A stretch of 10,277 nucleotides of DNA from Methylomonas sp. (GTDB taxonomy: Bacteria > Pseudomonadota > Gammaproteobacteria > Methylococcales > Methylomonadaceae). Both the position numbers and the translations under genes were made by a program. The number at the start of each line of letters is the position of its first letter. The first letter of the stretch is position 1. The notes under the pieces are model-generated. The model made no database searches. It had not been told where the DNA came from and saw only the letters and a program-made list of their open reading frames with translations. Shown piece after piece: positions 7,644 through 10,277 of the stretch. The stretch covers positions 1 to 10,277 of the forward strand of contig JALXCS010000377.1 in the NCBI GenBank assembly GCA_026990815.1. The letters run 5' to 3'.

Positions 7644-7679
7644 AAAAGGCAATATTATTTGCGTTATTTTGCTTTTTTA
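7644..7679 (+). terminator. Weak stem with T-run between tusB and gpsA
   Basis: AAAAGGCAATAT (7644-7655) can pair imperfectly with the ATTTTGCTTTT region (from about 7665), with one mismatch and a G-T pair. A run of six T follows at 7673-7678. In this orientation it would stop plus-strand transcripts that leave trmL and run antisense through tusB. On the minus strand the trailing T-run is only four bases, so it is a poorer terminator for gpsA. Stem stability is low because it is nearly all A and T. Confidence 0.25.
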
Positions 7680-7758
7680 TTTTATATTAAGAGTTATTCC
7701 CTATATCTTATTGTTTTGCATGGAGCTATTTTGGCTTAGGCAAGGAAAATTCTAAAAA

Positions 7759-8763
7759 TTAGCTGGCTATTTCAGATTTTTGTTCGCGTAAGAGTAGATT
7801 TTGTACGGCAATATTTGGGTCAAGTCCGTTGTATAACACCTTGTAAACCTGTTCAACAATAGGCATTTCAATAGAATATTGTTTGGCTAGTTGATAAGTG
7901 TTTTTTGCTGTTGCAATGCCTTCTATTTCTTGACCAATGTCCTTTTTTGCGGACTCATGGGTTTGGCCTTGTCCGATAGCCAGGCCAAAACGGCGGTTAC
8001 GGGATTGGTTGTCAGTGCAAGTAAGGATTAAGTCTCCAAGTCCGGCTAGGCCGACAAATGACTCAGGTTTTCCGCCAAGTTTTTGGCCTAATCTTTGAAT
8101 TTCTGTTAGGCCACGAGTGATAAGTGCAGCGCGAGTATTAGCGCCAAAACCAAGTCCATCAGCTATTCCGGCAGCTATCGCCAGAACATTTTTAACTGCC
8201 CCGCCAATTTGTACGCCAATTATATCGACGCTGGTATAGACTCTGAATCGTGGATTACGAAAAATCTCTGCAAGTTGTTGGGAGAAAAACGGGTTTGTTG
8301 CAGCAATGGTAACTGCAGTTGGTAGATTTGCTGCGACCTCAGAGGCAAAGGTCGGGCCCGATAATGCTGCGCTGCAAATTTTGGTGCCAAGAGTGCTGGC
8401 AACCGTTTGGTGCAAAAGCTCGCCCGAATCATCGCAAAAGCCTTTGGTTGCCCAAGCAATTTTATGACTTTCTTTCAGGTAGGGGGCAAGTTTAGTTAAA
8501 GTTTTTTTGAAGGCGTGGCTCGGAACTACAATGAGTAAAAAATCAGCAAATGTGGCGATACTCTCAATTTCAGGCGTGACGGAAAGGGAGTCAGGAAAGG
8601 GGTTCTTTGGCAAATACTGCTGATTAAGCCGGGTCTTTTTTAAGGATTCAATATGTTCAGGATTATGGCCCCATAGCATGGTTGGGGTGCCATTGCGAGC
8701 AGCCAGAATTGCCAAGGCAGTACCCCAGGAGCCGGCACCCAGCACAGCTAATTTGTTTTGCAT
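7759..8763 (-). CDS. gpsA: NAD(P)+-dependent glycerol-3-phosphate dehydrogenase
   Basis: GpsA reduces dihydroxyacetone phosphate to sn-glycerol-3-phosphate in the cytoplasm, supplying the backbone for membrane phospholipids. From the chosen start it has 334 residues (339 in E. coli). The N-terminal Rossmann fold carries VLGAGSWGTALA, with the dinucleotide motif at 9-14. Further on are VPSHAF, WATKGF and SGPTFASEVA, then the catalytic region GAVKN with K191, GFGANTRAALITRGL, GLGDLILTCTDNQSRNRRFG and the C-terminal EMPIVEQVYKVLY. The start is uncertain. In-frame ATG at 8797-8799 and TTG at 8818-8820 would extend it by 12 or 19 residues, and none has a good ribosome binding site. I prefer the ATG at 8761-8763 because the family begins only a few residues before the GxGxxG strand. 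It is the third gene after the rhodanese and secB, in the same order as in E. coli, but without cysE behind it. Confidence 0.96.
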   Translation of the reverse strand: MQNKLAVLGAGSWGTALAILAARNGTPTMLWGHNPEHIESLKKTRLNQQYLPKNPFPDSLSVTPEIESIATFADFLLIVVPSHAFKKTLTKLAPYLKESHKIAWATKGFCDDSGELLHQTVASTLGTKICSAALSGPTFASEVAANLPTAVTIAATNPFFSQQLAEIFRNPRFRVYTSVDIIGVQIGGAVKNVLAIAAGIADGLGFGANTRAALITRGLTEIQRLGQKLGGKPESFVGLAGLGDLILTCTDNQSRNRRFGLAIGQGQTHESAKKDIGQEIEGIATAKNTYQLAKQYSIEMPIVEQVYKVLYNGLDPNIAVQNLLLREQKSEIAS

Positions 8764-8876
8764 GGCAGGCAGGAAAAGTTTGTTGTTATTTTGTTTCATG
8801 CAGGCGGCTGGCCAGCTCAATGCTTGTTACGGGCAGCGGGTGAAGATGTTACCAGTTTATTAAGCAATTTTAAATA

Positions 8877-9350
8877 CTAATTCACTGAATTTGAGCCGGG
8901 GGTTTGTTGCTGAGCTTGTTGTTGGTGTTGGGCATACAATGCATCAAAATTGACAGGTGCAAGCAGTAATTGTGGGAAGCCGCCTTTAGCAACCAGGTCG
9001 GAAACAACTTCTCTTGCGTAAGGGAATAATATATTTGGACAGAAGCTCCCTAGCATTGGCCCCATTTCTTGTTCCGAGAAACCATTGAGAGCAAAGATCC
9101 CGGCCTGACAGGCTTCCACAAGGTATGCAGTGTTGTCTCCGGTTTTGACGGTAACAGTAACGGTTAAAGAGACTTCATAAAGATTGTTGTCCAAAGACTC
9201 AACATTGGTACCCAAATTGAATTCCACTGCAGGTTCCCATTTTTCGGTGAAGATTTTTGGTGCTGCAGGCGTTTCGAATGAAATGTCCTTGGTATAAATT
9301 TTTTGGATAGAAAACTGTTTTTCGTCGGGGTTGTTGCTTTGTTCTGCCAT
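8877..9350 (-). CDS. secB: Protein-export chaperone SecB
   Basis: SecB is a cytoplasmic homotetramer that holds unfolded secretory preproteins and passes them to SecA. The protein has 157 residues, like E. coli (155). Features are FSIQKIYTKDISFETPAAP at 13-31, the hydrophobic beta strands around YEVSLTVTVTVKT, EACQAGIFALNGF, and the highly conserved LGSFCPNILFPYAREVVSDLVAKGGFPQLLLAPVNFDALY block. A glutamine-rich tail follows (QHQQQAQQQ), as is common in SecB. It starts 32 bases after the rhodanese stop and lies 113 bases before the preferred gpsA start, so the three genes are probably one transcript. No clear Shine-Dalgarno sequence precedes the ATG at 9348-9350. The partner gene secA is in the same window on the opposite strand. 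Complete and normal. Confidence 0.98.
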   Translation of the reverse strand: MAEQSNNPDEKQFSIQKIYTKDISFETPAAPKIFTEKWEPAVEFNLGTNVESLDNNLYEVSLTVTVTVKTGDNTAYLVEACQAGIFALNGFSEQEMGPMLGSFCPNILFPYAREVVSDLVAKGGFPQLLLAPVNFDALYAQHQQQAQQQTPGSNSVN

Positions 9351-9382
9351 AAGTAGATGTCGTATTAATAATTGATGAAATT

Positions 9383-9811
9383 CTATTTTGATTTTGTAAT
9401 GGGGTATTTGCTTTCTTCCCAGGCTTGCATTCCGCCAGTCATGCTGAATACTTTTTCAAAGTCCAGTGATGTTATTTTTTTACATGCCGTTGTTGAACGA
9501 GTGCCGGTTTGGCATACAACAATGAGAGGCTTGTGTTTGTACTTTGAGAGCTTTCCGAGCTCTTTGTCGAGATTACTGAGGGGGGTGTTGATGGCACCCT
9601 CTATATGACCAGCCTTGAACTCATTTACCTCTCTTACATCAATAATAACGGGGTCTTCGTTGTTCATTTTTGCGACAACTAGAATCGGTGATATCATTTC
9701 AAACTTTCTGAGCACCGATTCAAATAGCTCTTGGAGAAGTAAAAAGGTAACCACCATCAAGGCGATAAAAAGCAACCAATGATTGGTTACAAATTCAATA
9801 TAACGGTCCAT
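9383..9811 (-). CDS. Membrane-anchored rhodanese-domain sulfurtransferase (YibN-like)
   Basis: A single rhodanese domain on an N-terminal membrane anchor, 142 residues against 143 in E. coli YibN. Residues 12-27 (WLLFIALMVVTFLLLQ) form one hydrophobic segment. The domain then shows DVREVNEFKAGHIEGAIN at 58-75 and the active-site loop CQTGTRS at 100-106, with C100 as the expected persulfide-forming cysteine, and ends with FSMTGGMQAWEE. Rhodaneses carry sulfane sulfur on this cysteine and pass it to acceptors such as thiols. With the N-terminus out, the domain would face the cytoplasm; orientation is inferred. In E. coli the order is yibN-grxC-secB-gpsA; here grxC is missing and an ArsR-type regulator precedes it by 43 bases. 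The E. coli YibN loop, as I recall it, lacks the catalytic cysteine at this position, so this version looks better equipped for sulfur transfer. Physiological substrate unknown. No clear ribosome binding site. Confidence 0.9.
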   Translation of the reverse strand: MDRYIEFVTNHWLLFIALMVVTFLLLQELFESVLRKFEMISPILVVAKMNNEDPVIIDVREVNEFKAGHIEGAINTPLSNLDKELGKLSKYKHKPLIVVCQTGTRSTTACKKITSLDFEKVFSMTGGMQAWEESKYPITKSK

Positions 9812-9854
9812 ATAAATCTAAGTAATTAATAAGAAATAATGATAATAATGAGAG

Positions 9855-10169
9855 TTAGCAATCGGTGCAAAAAACTTCGCGCATCATTTTAATGAGCTGC
9901 AACATACGGTCGTCATCAATAAAATAGTAGACCCGATTCGCCTCCTTGTTATAGCCAAGAATGTCTTTCTCCCTCAAGATAGCCAAGTGCTGTGAGATAT
10001 TGCTTTGACTTGTCCCGACTTGTTCAACAATATCTTGTACGCTGATTTTATTACTCCCAAGCACACATAATATTTTTAAGCGAAGAGGATGTGACATTGC
10101 TTTTAAGCAACGTGCAGCTCGTTTGATATCGGCATCATTATAATGTAAATGTTCGTCCTGTTTTTCCAT
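9855..10169 (-). CDS. ArsR-family winged-helix transcriptional regulator, possible persulfide sensor (SqrR/BigR/YgaV-like)
   Basis: A small dimeric DNA-binding regulator of 104 residues. The core is ARCLKAMSHPLRLKILCVL at 19-37, a helix-turn-helix with recognition helix around TSQSNISQHLAILR (53-66), and a wing near GYNKEANRVYYF (72-83). The metal motif ELCVCDL of ArsR/SmtB is absent. Instead C35 in the ILC helix and C101 in the final helix (EVFC) lie 66 residues apart. This is the same placement as the cysteine pair of the sulfide/persulfide sensors SqrR, BigR and YgaV as I recall them (C41 and C107 in SqrR). C21 and C104 are extra; the protein ends CTDC. The next gene is a rhodanese, which fits control of reactive sulfur. 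It is probably the first gene of the rhodanese-secB-gpsA unit and may regulate itself through the dyads upstream. Family assignment is firm; the ligand is inferred. Confidence 0.88.
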   Translation of the reverse strand: MEKQDEHLHYNDADIKRAARCLKAMSHPLRLKILCVLGSNKISVQDIVEQVGTSQSNISQHLAILREKDILGYNKEANRVYYFIDDDRMLQLIKMMREVFCTDC

Positions 10170-10227
10170 TTTTTCAATTTTGTTAAAATGATTCGTTTTT
10201 GCGGTGGTTATAGATTAAAGCAGAGGA

Positions 10228-10269
10228 GAGAATTGTTTTTCAAGATTCTCTTAAGATCATTTGAATGAT
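10228..10269. promoter_or_regulatory. Cluster of three dyad symmetries upstream of the ArsR-type regulator
   Basis: Three inverted repeats are packed into about 42 bases. GAGAAT at 10228-10233 pairs with ATTCTC at 10245-10250. TCTTAAGA at 10249-10256 is a perfect 8-base palindrome. ATCATT/AATGAT at 10256-10269 is a perfect 6-base arm pair with a 2-base centre. They begin about 60 bases upstream of the regulator ATG. ArsR-family dimers bind AT-rich dyads of this size, so an autoregulatory operator is plausible. The 8-base-spaced ATTC/GAAT pattern I recall for SqrR-type sites is not present; here ATTC and GAAT are 14 bases apart. The window ends at 10277, so any divergent gene that might share the operator cannot be seen. 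Confidence 0.4.
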
Positions 10270-10277
10270 AACTGTAG

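Noticed and set aside
8807..8816. Palindrome GCTGGCCAGC upstream of gpsA as an operator
   Set aside because: It is a single short palindrome between secB and gpsA, partly inside a possible N-terminal extension of gpsA, with no second copy in the window.
8678..8863. Plus-strand open frame opposite the gpsA 5' end
   Set aside because: It is a shadow of gpsA, with no ribosome binding site and no recognisable protein.
1..10277. CRISPR arrays, tRNA or rRNA genes, prophage genes, toxin-antitoxin pairs
   Set aside because: No regularly spaced repeats, no cloverleaf-like segments and no recognisable phage or toxin proteins were seen on either strand.

Overview
This window reads as a chromosomal segment of a gammaproteobacterium. 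It is moderately AT-rich by eye, and the SecA, SecB, GpsA, TrmL and TusB proteins align by memory with the Escherichia coli proteins along their whole length. The mix of genes would fit an aquatic or methanotrophic lineage (Methylobacter/Methylomonas-like), but that is only an inference from general resemblance; no diagnostic methane gene is present.

Left edge (1-939): a minus-strand DeaD/CsdA-type DEAD-box RNA helicase gene. It is intact from its start through motif IV, then breaks off abruptly. From about base 105 down to the window edge an unrelated segment replaces the rest of helicase domain 2 and the RNA-binding tail. A 438-base AT-rich divergent intergenic region (940-1377) follows, with only weak promoter-like signals and no secM-like leader gene.

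Centre, plus strand (1378-7263): secA, encoding the preprotein translocase ATPase; glgP, encoding glycogen/alpha-glucan phosphorylase; and trmL, encoding a tRNA position-34 2'-O-methyltransferase. The trmL GTG start shares a base with the glgP stop codon, which suggests translational coupling. The 3' end of trmL overlaps the 3' end of a convergent small gene by 4 bases.

Right half, minus strand (10169 down to 7260): an ArsR-family winged-helix regulator, a membrane-anchored rhodanese, secB (export chaperone), gpsA (glycerol-3-phosphate dehydrogenase) and, after a 202-base gap, tusB (sulfur-relay subunit for tRNA 2-thiolation). The rhodanese-secB-gpsA order matches the E. coli yibN-grxC-secB-gpsA-cysE-trmL neighbourhood, with grxC and cysE absent and trmL on the opposite strand.

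Two functional themes emerge. The first is protein export: SecB hands unfolded preproteins to SecA, whose zinc-binding C-terminus is intact here. The second is sulfur handling and wobble-base tRNA modification: a regulator with a persulfide-sensor-like cysteine pair, a rhodanese with an intact catalytic cysteine, TusB and TrmL. Most of the window is conserved housekeeping sequence. The most notable points are the broken helicase with its chimeric tail, the putative persulfide-sensing regulator and rhodanese pair with nested dyads upstream, and the stand-alone tusB.
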